Positions 46,127 to 54,306 of a DNA stretch of 64,000 nt are shown here, one piece after another. Both the position numbers and the translations under genes were made by a program. The DNA is taken from positions 56,104-120,103 of the IMG/VR virus record IMGVR_UViG_3300032805_000001; one strand, given 5' to 3'. Positions within the stretch are counted from its first letter, which is position 1, and each line of letters begins with the position of its first letter. This stretch comes from a virus. Below the pieces are notes generated by a model. That model had not been told where the DNA came from. It saw only the letters and a list, made by a program, of their open reading frames with translations, and did no database searches.

Positions 46127-48133
46127 GTGAGCGGCAGCGGCAGTGAACTGGTAGACCGCGCGATCAGCGCGACGCTGAAACAGGTCAGCGACGGGCACGT
46201 GAAAGCGGGAGAAGACACCCTTGCAGGCTTCCGGGCTGTTACCGGCCACTGGAAAAGCGGCGAACGGTGGGTGCAGAAACCCCGGTACACGGGGTCCAGC
46301 GCGAGCACCGGCCCCCTGCAGGAAGGCCGGAAGGTCCGTTACAGGCCTACGCTGTCGCGGCGGCAGAACTGGACATTGGCCGCGCTCACCCTCCTCAGCA
46401 CGGGCGCGAGTCTACTGCTGCTCGTATGGCTGATCACCGCGTCAGCACTGACTCACACCGTCACCCTGGCGAGGCCGCCAGTACCGCGGGAGATCCCCGG
46501 CTGGACCGGCACCCTTACCGGCCTGCCGCCGTTCCCAGCCGCGATGCTCCTGCCCGGCACCTCATCCCGCCTCGACCCGATCGCGGTGATCCTCGTCGCG
46601 CTCATGGTGCTGCTGGAAAGCAACCGGGTGTGGCAGACCCTCAACCTTGCCGTGTTCGCCAGTAAAGCCCGCGACCCGATCCCGCTCCGCCCGGCGCGGC
46701 CGTTCCGGGTCGCCGTGCTCACCACCATCGTCCCGGGTAAGGAACCCGTGGAGATGGTCCTCGGCACCCTCCGTGCGATGAAAGCCATGCACGGGACATT
46801 TGACGTGTGGCTGCTCGACGAAGGCAACGACCCGGCGATCCGGGAAGCGTGCCACCAGATCGGCGTGAAACATTTCAGCCGCAAAGGCGCCGAACGCTAC
46901 CACCAGCCCAGTGGGGCCTACCGGACGAAAAGCAAGGCAGGCAACCATAACGCCTGGCGGGACCAGCATGGCAGCAGCTACGACATCGTGGCCCAGATGG
47001 ACCCAGATCACATCCCGTTCGAGGATTTCCTCGACCGCACCCTCGGATACTTCAACGATCCGGATACGGCGTTCATCGTCGCGCCGATGGTGTACGGAAA
47101 CTGGGAGGGAGCCGACTACGGCGGCCCCGCCTCAGCCGGGAACTGGATCGCGCACGGCGCCGCGCAGCAGGCGTTCGTGTTCCAGGGCGTAGTACAACGC
47201 GGCCTGAACGGCCTCGACTCCCCGCTGCTGATCGGCACAAACCACCTGTACCGGGTAACCGCCTGGGATCAGATCGGCGGCTACCAGGATTCGATCATCG
47301 AGGATCACTTCACCGCGATGGTCGTGTACGCGACGCATAACCCGGTAACGGGAAACCGGTGGAAAGGCGTGTACACGCCAGACATCATCGCGGTCGGCGA
47401 GGCCCCGACCTCGTTCACAGACTGGTTCAACCAGCAGAAACGCTGGGCTTACGGCATGTGGGAAGTCATTCTCCACCATTCCCGCCACGTGCTGCCGCGC
47501 CAGAAATGGTCACAGCGGCTGTCGTACGCGCTGCTTCAGCCTTACTACCCGTCGGTGGCTTTGAACTGGCTGCTGTCGATCGCGCTGACAACCACTTACA
47601 TGACATCCCGGGTGTCGCTGCATCTTCCGCTCGATATCTGGGCACCACTGTGGGCCGGGTCGGTGCTGTCCTGCCTCGCGCTGTCGTTCTGGTTCCGCCG
47701 GTTCAACCTCACCCCGGTCGAGCGGCGTGAGTGGGGGATGCCAGGCATGGTCCTGATGCTGATGACACTGCCCGTCTACGTGGTGGCGGGGGCCAGTAAG
47801 TGCGCGGGCCGGAAGCTCGTCTATGCGGTCACCGCGAAAGGGGACCTGGCATCTCCTGATGGCATCCGCACGTTCCGCTCGCATCTGCTGTGGGCCGCAT
47901 GGTCCGCGGTGGTCCTCGGCCTGAGTATCGCCGGGGTCGTCTCATCCTGGCCGGGCTTGCTGGTGTGGGCGGCGATAACGGGCGCGATCTCGATCTCCCC
48001 GGTCGCCGTGCATTACCTGCACCGGCTGTTGCGGCGAAGCGGCACCCCCGCGGTCGAGGCGCCCCCGGTGCTGCCTGCCGTGGAACAGCCGCGGCGGCTG
48101 GAGCTGGAAGGCTCTGGCGAGTGGCCACGCTAG
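46127..48133 (+). CDS. Cellulose-synthase-like GT2 membrane glycosyltransferase
   Basis: 668 residues from GTG. Two transmembrane helices (about 85-110 and 145-165) precede the processive GT2 domain: KSKAGNHNAWRDQHGSSYDIVAQMDPDHIPFEDFL (DxD-like DPDH near 290), SIIEDHFTAM (catalytic ED) and FNQQKRWAYGMW, the QxxRW motif of beta-glucan synthases. At least four more membrane helices follow (about 455-650). It polymerises a sugar chain at the membrane. It lacks a PilZ domain, so c-di-GMP control is not indicated. Pairing with GH16 is typical of exopolysaccharide clusters. Confidence 0.85.
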   Translation: MSGSGSELVDRAISATLKQVSDGHVKAGEDTLAGFRAVTGHWKSGERWVQKPRYTGSSASTGPLQEGRKVRYRPTLSRRQNWTLAALTLLSTGASLLLLVWLITASALTHTVTLARPPVPREIPGWTGTLTGLPPFPAAMLLPGTSSRLDPIAVILVALMVLLESNRVWQTLNLAVFASKARDPIPLRPARPFRVAVLTTIVPGKEPVEMVLGTLRAMKAMHGTFDVWLLDEGNDPAIREACHQIGVKHFSRKGAERYHQPSGAYRTKSKAGNHNAWRDQHGSSYDIVAQMDPDHIPFEDFLDRTLGYFNDPDTAFIVAPMVYGNWEGADYGGPASAGNWIAHGAAQQAFVFQGVVQRGLNGLDSPLLIGTNHLYRVTAWDQIGGYQDSIIEDHFTAMVVYATHNPVTGNRWKGVYTPDIIAVGEAPTSFTDWFNQQKRWAYGMWEVILHHSRHVLPRQKWSQRLSYALLQPYYPSVALNWLLSIALTTTYMTSRVSLHLPLDIWAPLWAGSVLSCLALSFWFRRFNLTPVERREWGMPGMVLMLMTLPVYVVAGASKCAGRKLVYAVTAKGDLASPDGIRTFRSHLLWAAWSAVVLGLSIAGVVSSWPGLLVWAAITGAISISPVAVHYLHRLLRRSGTPAVEAPPVLPAVEQPRRLELEGSGEWPR

Positions 48134-48142
48134 ATTCCCCGT

Positions 48143-49069
48143 ATGGTGAAGCGGCGGCCCGGCGAGAAGTACTGGCAGCACTCGTTCGAGCTCAACGGCG
48201 GCCGTGGCGGCGAAGACGGGCATGAGTGCGCTCGCGGCCGGTGGTGCGCCTCAGCTAAGAACGCCGAACAGCCCGATGGCACCACCGCCCGCGTACCCGG
48301 TTTCACCTACCAGGTGTTCTGCCAGGCATGCACAGACAAAATCGTCGAAGTACTCAAAATCATGCCAGCGTCCTATGCCCGGCTGGAAGAGGAATACGGC
48401 GCCCCCGTCCATCGCAACGACCACGCGGTACGTGTCCCGTTCGGCCCGTCCATCCCGATCCGCCTCGACGTCGACGCGCTGATGCGTGAGACGCCGCTCA
48501 TCATCGGCCAGTGGGCGGCCCGTGTCCGCTCCGTCCCCGGCCTGCAGCTCACCGTCCCGGATTACCCGCCGGACAGCCGTGAAGGGTTCGCGGACGCCTG
48601 CAAAGTGCTCCGCCTGCATCCCGGGCCGCTGTCTTCCCTGCTGCCCGCCTGGATGACCCGCACCTACCGGCTGCCGCTCGACGAGGATACTGAGATCCTG
48701 ATAGCCGACAAGGAAATCGTCCGCGCCGGCGAGGATTACGTGTCCGTCCAGGTGCTATGCGGCGGGGCGACCGCGGGCAACGAGATTCTCGGCCTGGATC
48801 ACCGGTTCGCTGCCGTGCTCGGGGAACTGCGCAGCAAGCCGCAAGAGTTCATGGGTGTCCCGTGCCGGGCTGACGGGTGCGGGTGGATGTCTCTCGTCCG
48901 CGCCGAGCCCCCTTCGGATCCGGATGACCCGGGCTATCACTCGATCTGCCTGAAATGCCGGAACAGGATGACGGAGAGTGAGTACAAGGAGTGGGTGGCG
49001 CTGTGCGCGGCGTATGAGCGGAACCGGCGCACCGTGCCGACCTTGGAAAACACGCCCGGCGTGGCGTGA
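48143..49069 (+). CDS. Actinobacterial mobile-element protein with zinc-binding ends
   Basis: 308 residues. KYWQHSFELNGGRGGEDGHECARGRWCASAKNAEQPDG, then TYQVFCQACTDKIVEVLKIMPASYARLEEEYGAP, RVPFGPSIPIRLDVDALMRETPLIIGQWAARVR and a C-terminal CGW/CLKCRNRMTESEYKEW: the family recurs next to actinophage and AICE genes (pattern 'CRP.EWCE...TY..FC..C...I...L..LP..Y..L'). The Cys pairs suggest two zinc sites. Role unknown. Confidence 0.7.
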   Translation: MVKRRPGEKYWQHSFELNGGRGGEDGHECARGRWCASAKNAEQPDGTTARVPGFTYQVFCQACTDKIVEVLKIMPASYARLEEEYGAPVHRNDHAVRVPFGPSIPIRLDVDALMRETPLIIGQWAARVRSVPGLQLTVPDYPPDSREGFADACKVLRLHPGPLSSLLPAWMTRTYRLPLDEDTEILIADKEIVRAGEDYVSVQVLCGGATAGNEILGLDHRFAAVLGELRSKPQEFMGVPCRADGCGWMSLVRAEPPSDPDDPGYHSICLKCRNRMTESEYKEWVALCAAYERNRRTVPTLENTPGVA

Positions 49070-49078
49070 TCACGCATG

Positions 49079-49172
49079 TTGATGTCACACCTGTAATTCA
49101 TGTATTGTCCAAACACAGGAGTAGTGGGCCCCGGATCAGGTGAAGCGCCGCCCGGGGCTTTCGTTTTGCCCC
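49079..49172 (+). promoter_or_regulatory. Probable promoter and GC hairpin ahead of 49186
   Basis: TTGATG (about 49079) and TATTGT (about 49103) with an 18-bp spacer give a sigma-70-like promoter. Downstream, GCCCCGG and CCGGGGC repeats around 49130-49172 can fold before the TTG start, leaving the GGGGGAGG RBS near it. Confidence 0.4.
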
Positions 49173-49185
49173 GGGGGAGGTTTCG

Positions 49186-49464
49186 TTGCGGATCACTCGC
49201 GGGGACGGCCTGATCTTTGTTGACCAGGCGGCCGAACTCTGCGGCGTCGAGGCTGTGACGGTGCGGAACTGGATCAACCGCGGGTACGTCGTCATCACGG
49301 TCACCGACGGCAAGAAGACCAAACGCCGGCACTACCTGCCGGTCGCCAAGCGGGAGAACGGCCTCATCCTGCTCGACCCGGTAGAAGTCGCCAAGGCTGA
49401 GCATGCGACTCGCAAAGCAGCCCGCCGTGACACCATTCGCGAACCGTTTCCCGCAGCCGCCTGA
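49186..49464 (+). CDS. MerR-like helix-turn-helix protein
   Basis: 92 residues from TTG 49186 (GGGGGAGG just upstream). RITRGDGLIFVDQAAELCGVEAVTVRNWINRGYVVITVTDGKKTKRRHYLPVAKRENGLILLDPVEVAKAEHATRKAARR: winged-helix motif of the type in actinophage 'replication relaxation'-neighbouring genes. The start is set by the RBS; an ATG does not exist here. Confidence 0.7.
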   Translation: MRITRGDGLIFVDQAAELCGVEAVTVRNWINRGYVVITVTDGKKTKRRHYLPVAKRENGLILLDPVEVAKAEHATRKAARRDTIREPFPAAA

Positions 49465-49542
49465 CACCAGGCCATGATCACCCGGGCGGTACACTTGAGC
49501 AGGGCGTTCGCCCTCTTCCTCCCTGCTCGCGGTCGGTGTTTC

Positions 49543-49701
49543 ATGCTGCTTTTGCGCGTTCTTCTCGCCGTGTCCTGGTTCGTGATCTTCGCCGGTTTCG
49601 GTGCCTTGTTCCTGTTCCTCGCCCCCCGCGACCCCGGCAACGACGACGACCCTGGTTCCCCGCCTGATCCGCCCGGAGGTGCCCTTGTACAGCTTCCGTG
49701 A
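49543..49701 (+). CDS. Small membrane protein
   Basis: 52 residues: LLLRVLLAVSWFVIFAGFGALFLFLAPRDPG with one or two transmembrane helices and an acidic Pro-rich tail (NDDDPGSPPDPPGG). A start 23 codons earlier (49474) is possible. Function unknown. Confidence 0.5.
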   Translation: MLLLRVLLAVSWFVIFAGFGALFLFLAPRDPGNDDDPGSPPDPPGGALVQLP

Positions 49702-50209
49702 GCGTAAGGCGGCCCTGGATGCGGCTGTGGCCGTGTCCGCCCAGCCCGGGGAAACAGCCACCCCTGCGGCGGTCCTGGCCGCCGCCACGGCGTTCCTCGG
49801 CTGGCTGACCGGAGCCCGTCTCCGCGTGGCAGTTGATCCGGTCACTTACACCCAGGGCAACCCAACCCGATCACAGGCAACCCTTTTCCTAGGAGGAGCT
49901 GTGCAGCTCACCGACACCCAGCAGGTCACCCTCGCCGTCGAACCCGAAGACTCGAAAGGGGAGGCGACCTCGGACACCCTCACCTGGTCCACCGCGGACA
50001 CCACCGTGATCTCCCTGCAGCCGTCCGCCGACACCCTGTCCTGCCTGTGCGTCGCCGGCGTACCGGGAACCGGCATCGTCGTCACCGTCACCGACGGCAC
50101 GATCTCGGCAAGCGAAAGCTTCGACGTGGTGGCAGGCACGGCCGCGTCGCTGGTGATCACCCCCGGAACCCCCGAGGAACAGCCGCCCCCCGCCCCCCCG
50201 GCGCCGTAA
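49685..50209 (+). CDS. Phage-type Ig-like beta-domain protein (possible internal second start at 49902)
   Basis: 174 residues from TTG 49685, supported by GGAGGT. N-terminal 65 residues are helical (YSFRERKAALDAAVAVSAQPGET...FLGWLTG); the C-terminal part is an Ig/Big2-like beta domain (VQLTDTQQVTLAVEPEDSKGEATSDTLTWSTADTTVISLQPSADTLSCLCVAGVPGTGIVVTVTDGTISASESFDVV) of the kind decorating phage tails and capsids. A strong TAGGAGG-AGCT-GTG at 49902 could also start a 103-residue version directly at VQLTD. Two products from one frame are possible. Confidence 0.6.
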   Translation: MYSFRERKAALDAAVAVSAQPGETATPAAVLAAATAFLGWLTGARLRVAVDPVTYTQGNPTRSQATLFLGGAVQLTDTQQVTLAVEPEDSKGEATSDTLTWSTADTTVISLQPSADTLSCLCVAGVPGTGIVVTVTDGTISASESFDVVAGTAASLVITPGTPEEQPPPAPPAP

Positions 50210-50289
50210 GACCGCAGCAGGGGGGAGGGGCCCGGGGTGCGCGTTTCCGTCACCGGCCCGCTGGGGCGTCTCACGCGGGGAACCCGGCG

Positions 50290-50406
50290 GTGAAACACTG
50301 CCCGGTGACCGGCGACCCCATCCCGCAATGTGACTGCGGCGCCTGCGACGACCTCGACGTACCCGAGCAGGACTGCGGCGACACCGAAAGCGGCCCCGGG
50401 CTATGA
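50290..50406 (+). CDS. Small Cys-rich peptide
   Basis: 38 residues from GTG: HCPVTGDPIPQCDCGACDDLDVPEQDCGDTESGPGL. Six Cys (HCP, QCDC, ACDD, DCGD) could bind metal or form disulfides. Overlaps the next ATG. Tentative. Confidence 0.4.
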   Translation: MKHCPVTGDPIPQCDCGACDDLDVPEQDCGDTESGPGL

Positions 50407-50582
50407 CCGCTGACGCTGAAGACCGGATTCCCGGCGCGTGCGGGAACTGCCACTCAGCCGACGTCCACCCTCACTGCCCGTCACCAACATGCACGTGGGC
50501 GAAATGCGGCCACTGCCACGCGGTCACGGCAATCATCAACGGCGTCCCGCGCGTCGTCGGCGGCGTCGGCGGCCTCCCATGA
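50403..50582 (+). CDS. Small zinc-binding peptide
   Basis: 59 residues. GACGNCHSADVHPHCPSPTCTWAKCGHCHAVTAIIN has several C-x-x-C/H units (GACGNC, CHSADVHPHC, CTWAKC, GHCH). Possible zinc knuckle protein. Coupled at both ends. Confidence 0.45.
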   Translation: MTADAEDRIPGACGNCHSADVHPHCPSPTCTWAKCGHCHAVTAIINGVPRVVGGVGGLP

Positions 50583-50836
50583 CCCCGCCGACCGCGGCGC
50601 AGATGGACGCCGCGCTTGCCGCCCTCACCGGCGCCCTGACCGAACACAAACCCGGCAGCGACCTCGAGCGGAACCTGCTGCGCCTGGAACTCGTCCGCCG
50701 GGCGACCATGGCCGGGATCCCCTGGTCCCGGATCGGCGCCGCGATGGGCCTATCCGGCAAGGCGTGCAAGGCGAGGATGAAGACGCTCGCGCGGGTGACA
50801 CAACGACAGGTGCTGCTCGCCAAACAGAACGGCTAG
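50579..50836 (+). CDS. HTH-like DNA-binding protein
   Basis: 85 residues from ATG 50579. LERNLLRLELVRRATMAGIPWSRIGAAMGLSGKACKARMKTLARVTQRQVLL resembles a helix-turn-helix (G-I-P-W-S-R-I-G-A-A-M-G-L-S-G-K-A). Preceded by acidic helices. Likely regulator of this small-gene cluster or terminase-small-like; the short size argues for regulation. Confidence 0.55.
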   Translation: MTPPTAAQMDAALAALTGALTEHKPGSDLERNLLRLELVRRATMAGIPWSRIGAAMGLSGKACKARMKTLARVTQRQVLLAKQNG

Positions 50837-50845
50837 GCTCACCCC

Positions 50846-51013
50846 GTGTCCGTCCTCACCGAAATCTTCACCGCCCAAGGCGAAACACCCGGTCTCGCTT
50901 CGGTGCAGGCCAGCCCGTCAGACGTGACTGCCGCCGCTGGCATGGTGGGCTGGCTGTCCGACCCGGATTCCCGCTGGATCCCGTGCGCGGTCGAGGCTGC
51001 CCATGATGCCTGA
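50846..51013 (+). CDS. Small protein, function unknown
   Basis: 55 residues from GTG (SVLTEIFTAQGETPGLASVQASPSDVTAAAGMVGWLSDPDSRWIPCAVEAAHDA). Overlaps the next ATG (51003). Clean frame, no motif. Confidence 0.45.
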   Translation: MSVLTEIFTAQGETPGLASVQASPSDVTAAAGMVGWLSDPDSRWIPCAVEAAHDA

Positions 51014-51191
51014 CAGCCTCCCAGACCCGTTCCTGCCCGTCGACGCGGGGGCGATTGCGCTGGCCAGCATGTACGCCGGGCTGCGCCGCGCCGGCCTTGA
51101 CATGGTTGAGGCCGCGGTCCTGGTCGGCGCGCAGACAGCGATGATGGCCGTGATCACGGAAGCCGCGCGGCAGCCACCACGGCAGGACTAG
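51003..51191 (+). CDS. Small helical protein, function unknown
   Basis: 62 residues (PDSLPDPFLPVDAGAIALASMYAGLRRAGLDMVEAAVLVGAQTAMMAVITEAARQ), amphipathic/hydrophobic helices that could associate with a membrane. Coupled to the previous gene. Ends 26 bp before the convergent DNA-binding gene. Confidence 0.5.
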   Translation: MMPDSLPDPFLPVDAGAIALASMYAGLRRAGLDMVEAAVLVGAQTAMMAVITEAARQPPRQD

Positions 51192-51217
51192 GGCACGGAC
51201 GCAGCGGGAGACGGCCT

Positions 51218-52252
51218 CTACCCGGCGGGCACGTCAAACCGTGCCGCCCATTCGCTGCCCGCATCAACTGGCCCCGGTTTCCCGTCCGCCCGCACCGCGA
51301 GCCGTTCCGGGTCAAACAACGCCCGCCGCATCGCGCCCAGCTTCTCCCGCTGGACAGGAGTCAGCTGCCGCCGCGTGATCGCGTTACTGATCGCGCTCGC
51401 ACCAACCCCGAACGCCTCCGCCACCTGTTTCGCGGTGACCAGCCCGTCCGGCCGGTCCGATTCCAGCGCCGCCAATTCCCCGTCCGCGCGGGGAACACAC
51501 GCCGCCGCAAGGTGCTCTACCCGTGCCCGTGCCAGCGCCGGACTTACCCGCCCCGCCCCCACAAACAGCCGCTCAGCTTTCAGAAGCTGCACCACCGTGT
51601 CACGGGATACCCCCTGCCCGTGTTCCTTCACAGCCCGCCTGGCGACCTCGGCAATCTCCTCATCGGTAGCAAGTTCACGATCCCCCGCAGACTTCAGGCC
51701 AGCGGCTTTGATCAGCCGGCCGGCCAGCCTGAAATCCCGGAACCCCACCGCGGCGTCCGGGAACTGGGCCGCCAGCTCCGCGGACACCCGCCGCGCCGTC
51801 ACATACCCGTCCCGATCGTTCATCTCCCGGATCGCCGCGATGAACTCATCACGCGGATAGTCCCACTTCCGGCCGGCCGCGCCGATAGCCCGCTTGTCGT
51901 CACGGCCCGCCATCCACGCGGCGAGCTCACCGATCATCCACTTCCGGCCTTCCTTAGTGGGCACCGACGCGGGCATGACCCGCCCAGTAGCCCGGTTTTC
52001 CCGCCGCGCCCGGTCAGCCTGCTTGTCGTAGGAACGAACCGACTCCCGCGCCAGCCCCGTCAGCTCAGCCGCCTCATCCACGCTGGCGAGGGTGAGCCGC
52101 CACGGCCGCCCATGCCACGGCGTCCCCGCCACCGCCCGGCGGGGAACCGCCAGCACACCAGCCCGCCCCTCCTCATCCAAGTCCCGCGTGGCAGCACGCA
52201 AGTCAAGGACGAGATAGGCGAAATCAGTGCGAGTGGGAAACTTAGCGGGCAT
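51218..52252 (-). CDS. DNA-binding protein with helix-turn-helix segments
   Basis: 344 residues. RLTLASVDEAAELTGLARESVRSYDKQADRARREN (about 55-90) looks like one HTH, and VTAKQVAEAFGVGASAISNAITRRQL (about 270-300) like a second; in between sit RRVSAELAAQFPDAAVGFRDFRLAGRLIKAAGL and EEIAEVARRAVKEHGQGVSRDTVVQLL, further HTH-like units. A multi-HTH architecture suits a large regulator or a replication/partition-type site-binding protein. I recognise no family name. Monocistronic on the minus strand, facing the small-gene cluster. Confidence 0.55.
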   Translation of the reverse strand: MPAKFPTRTDFAYLVLDLRAATRDLDEEGRAGVLAVPRRAVAGTPWHGRPWRLTLASVDEAAELTGLARESVRSYDKQADRARRENRATGRVMPASVPTKEGRKWMIGELAAWMAGRDDKRAIGAAGRKWDYPRDEFIAAIREMNDRDGYVTARRVSAELAAQFPDAAVGFRDFRLAGRLIKAAGLKSAGDRELATDEEIAEVARRAVKEHGQGVSRDTVVQLLKAERLFVGAGRVSPALARARVEHLAAACVPRADGELAALESDRPDGLVTAKQVAEAFGVGASAISNAITRRQLTPVQREKLGAMRRALFDPERLAVRADGKPGPVDAGSEWAARFDVPAG

Positions 52253-52316
52253 CGGTCACACCTCCTCCTCTCGTTCTCGCGCGCACTGAGCGCTGTATCT
52301 GCCTGTCACGCCCACC

Positions 52317-52526
52317 TCACGACTTGTGTTCTTTGCCGTCGATGTCGTGCGGGATGCCTCGCTCATCAAAAAACGCGCACAGTTCGCGGACTGCGGCCTC
52401 ATCGCCGGTAACAACCTCATAGCCGAATCGCCCGGACTCCGAGACCGGCAACGGCGCGGAGGTAGCCTGCCGCACGTAGTCCATTGCCTGGCCGATGGTG
52501 CTTGCCATGAACTCCAGAGTGATCAT
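52317..52526 (-). CDS. Small alpha/beta protein
   Basis: 69 residues: MITLEFMASTIGQAMDYVRQATSAPLPVSESGRFGYEVVTGDEAAVRELCAFFDERGIPHDI. Compact ferredoxin-like pattern (beta-alpha-beta-alpha). No motif; good codon use on this strand. Confidence 0.55.
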   Translation of the reverse strand: MITLEFMASTIGQAMDYVRQATSAPLPVSESGRFGYEVVTGDEAAVRELCAFFDERGIPHDIDGKEHKS

Positions 52527-52560
52527 TGGATTTGTCCTCTCGTCGCTGCTCTTGCCGTGC

Positions 52561-53070
52561 CTATGACCATCCGGTGACCGTCACTCCCACAAGCCGGTCC
52601 AGAATCCCCGCACTGCCCACAACCGCCGGCGCCCCCCACGTGAGCGCCTGTGACTGTCCCGGCTGCACCGTAATTGACGCCGGCTCACTCACTTCGGTAA
52701 TCACAGATCCCGCCCGGTCATTGACGAACCGGACCGTCACCGAATGAAGAGTGACCGCAGCGCCACCCTCATTGCTCACGTCGACCGTGACCACCGGCGT
52801 GCCGTAGCTTGAGTACGCCCCGTCCGTGAACGACACCACAGCCGGGCCCGCAGGCGTCGCCCCCGCCGCCGCGTGATGCACCGCGAGAACCGCGGCCAGG
52901 GCGAGGACGGGCAGCAGCGCCACCCGTCCCCACCGCTTCGCCGGCCCGTTGCCGATGATGGCGAACAAGAAAACGAACCCCGCCGCCAATGCCAGCCAGA
53001 ACGGCACCCCCAGCATCACGGCACCGCCCACGGGGACTCCCAGGGCAATGCAGACCGCCCAAGTTCTCAT
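52561..53070 (-). CDS. Membrane-anchored beta-domain protein
   Basis: 169 residues. TM segments at about 8-25, 28-45 and 55-70 (LLPVLALAAVLAVHHAAAG), then a beta domain exposed outside (AVVSFTDGAYSSYGTPVVTVDVSNEGGAAVTLHSVTVRFVNDRAGSVITEVSEPASITVQPGQSQALTWGAPAVVGSAGILD), typical of DUF4190-neighbour or FxLYD-like domains. ATG overlaps the stop of the zinc-ribbon HNH gene, so the two may be co-expressed. Confidence 0.6.
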   Translation of the reverse strand: MRTWAVCIALGVPVGGAVMLGVPFWLALAAGFVFLFAIIGNGPAKRWGRVALLPVLALAAVLAVHHAAAGATPAGPAVVSFTDGAYSSYGTPVVTVDVSNEGGAAVTLHSVTVRFVNDRAGSVITEVSEPASITVQPGQSQALTWGAPAVVGSAGILDRLVGVTVTGWS

Positions 53071-54260
53071 AACGCAACCCCCTCTTCATCGGCTGGCGCA
53101 GAAGCCAGCAGTCGTAGGTACTCGTGCTCAACTTTCCGCGAGTGTGCCACTCCGTAGGCGACCCTCCCGGGCCGCCATGAAGTCAGCAAAGAATCGTTCT
53201 TACTGCAGTTACAGGAGACGCAGGCCGGTACAAGGTTGAACTCAGCCTCAGCGCCGCCGCGCGTCAGCGGGCGAACGTGGTCGATCGTTGCGGCTTCCGC
53301 CCCGCAGTACACGCACGGCCCGGACGTGCGGATTGCCGCATACACCTCGGGCGGCACCGGTCCGGCCACCTCTGCGGCCTCTTTGCGGGCACGCCGACTG
53401 TTGCCGTACGAGCGGGCCCGCGCTTCCCACTCGCCGGGTGGTAGTGCGGAACGCCAGCATGCTTGGCAGTAGCGGGCGAGTCCGCGGAATCTGCGTCCAC
53501 AGCCTGCACAGTCGCGCTCTATGGCCTCGCAGGCGTGGCAGCGGCGGCTAGTTCCTTTGAAGACTTGCCCGCAGAACATGCACTCACGCTCGGTCGCCTG
53601 GCAGGCGTGGCAGCGGCGAGTGTGGTTCTTGAAGGGTTTTCCGCACTCAACGCAGGTTCGTTCAATCTTCCGGCAGGCGGGACACGGTTCCTGGTGCCCG
53701 CTGTACCGCTTGCCGCACTGAGGGCAATCACGCTCAACAGTCCGGCAGACGTGACAGCGCCGGTTCGTTCCCCTGAACTGGGCGCCGCACTCGATGCATG
53801 CACGCTCGCGCTGTAGGCAGGCAGAGCAGGTGTTCTGGTTTCCCTGGAAGCTCTGCCCGCATTCCTGGCAGGTTCTAGGAGTTGCCCGGCAGAGGTAGCA
53901 AATGCTGACGTCGCCCCGGAATTGCCTGCCGCACTGGTCGCATGCTCGCATTCCGTACGCTGGCCGACATGACCGGCAGCGAGTAAGGCGGCCCTTGATC
54001 GGCCGGCCACACTCGGCGCACTGCCGTTCGGGGACAGGCTTGCATGTCTTGCAGAGCCGTTCGTCCCCCTTGTATGCCGCCCCGCACTGAGTGCAGGTGC
54101 GCTCCGCCTGACGGCACATCTTGCAGCTGCGTCCGTTGCCCTTGAATGTGCGCCCGCACTTGATGCAGGAGCGCTCGGTCGCGGAGCAGGCACCACATCG
54201 CCGCTTGTCCCCCTTGAAGGTCTTCCCGCACTGTGCACACTCGCGCTGGCCGTAAGACAT
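53067..54260 (-). CDS. HNH nuclease with eleven tandem zinc ribbons
   Basis: 397 residues from ATG 54260. Residues 5-270 are eleven repeats of about 24 residues, each C-x-x-C-G-x-x-F/Y-x-G, then C-x-x-C (e.g. CAQCGKTFKGDKRRCGAC, CIKCGRTFKGNGRSCKMC, CVECGKPFKNHTRRCHAC). A Trp-containing linker leads to a C-terminal HNH: CVYCGAEAATIDHVRPLTRGGAEAEFNLVPACVSCN with D-H and N, plus two Cys pairs. The ribbons probably read DNA or RNA while the HNH cuts. Its start codon lies in a perfect palindrome shared with the divergent RHH gene. An eleven-ribbon/HNH combination is not one I recognise. Confidence 0.9.
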   Translation of the reverse strand: MSYGQRECAQCGKTFKGDKRRCGACSATERSCIKCGRTFKGNGRSCKMCRQAERTCTQCGAAYKGDERLCKTCKPVPERQCAECGRPIKGRLTRCRSCRPAYGMRACDQCGRQFRGDVSICYLCRATPRTCQECGQSFQGNQNTCSACLQRERACIECGAQFRGTNRRCHVCRTVERDCPQCGKRYSGHQEPCPACRKIERTCVECGKPFKNHTRRCHACQATERECMFCGQVFKGTSRRCHACEAIERDCAGCGRRFRGLARYCQACWRSALPPGEWEARARSYGNSRRARKEAAEVAGPVPPEVYAAIRTSGPCVYCGAEAATIDHVRPLTRGGAEAEFNLVPACVSCNCSKNDSLLTSWRPGRVAYGVAHSRKVEHEYLRLLASAPADEEGVAL

Positions 54261-54306
54261 GGGACCAGTGTAGTCCCATACCGGTCCATGTCTCATACTG
54301 GTCCCA
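54259..54306. promoter_or_regulatory. Shared palindromic operator of the zinc-ribbon HNH and RHH genes
   Basis: ATGGGACCAGT (54259-54269) is repeated inverted and exactly as ACTGGTCCCAT, ending at about 54306. Both divergent start codons lie in the arms (CAT at 54258-54260, ATG at 54306). Between them GTCCCATACCGG and CGGTCCATG add two more half-sites. With such short distances both messages may be leaderless. The RHH protein at 54306 is the natural ligand. Confidence 0.7.
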
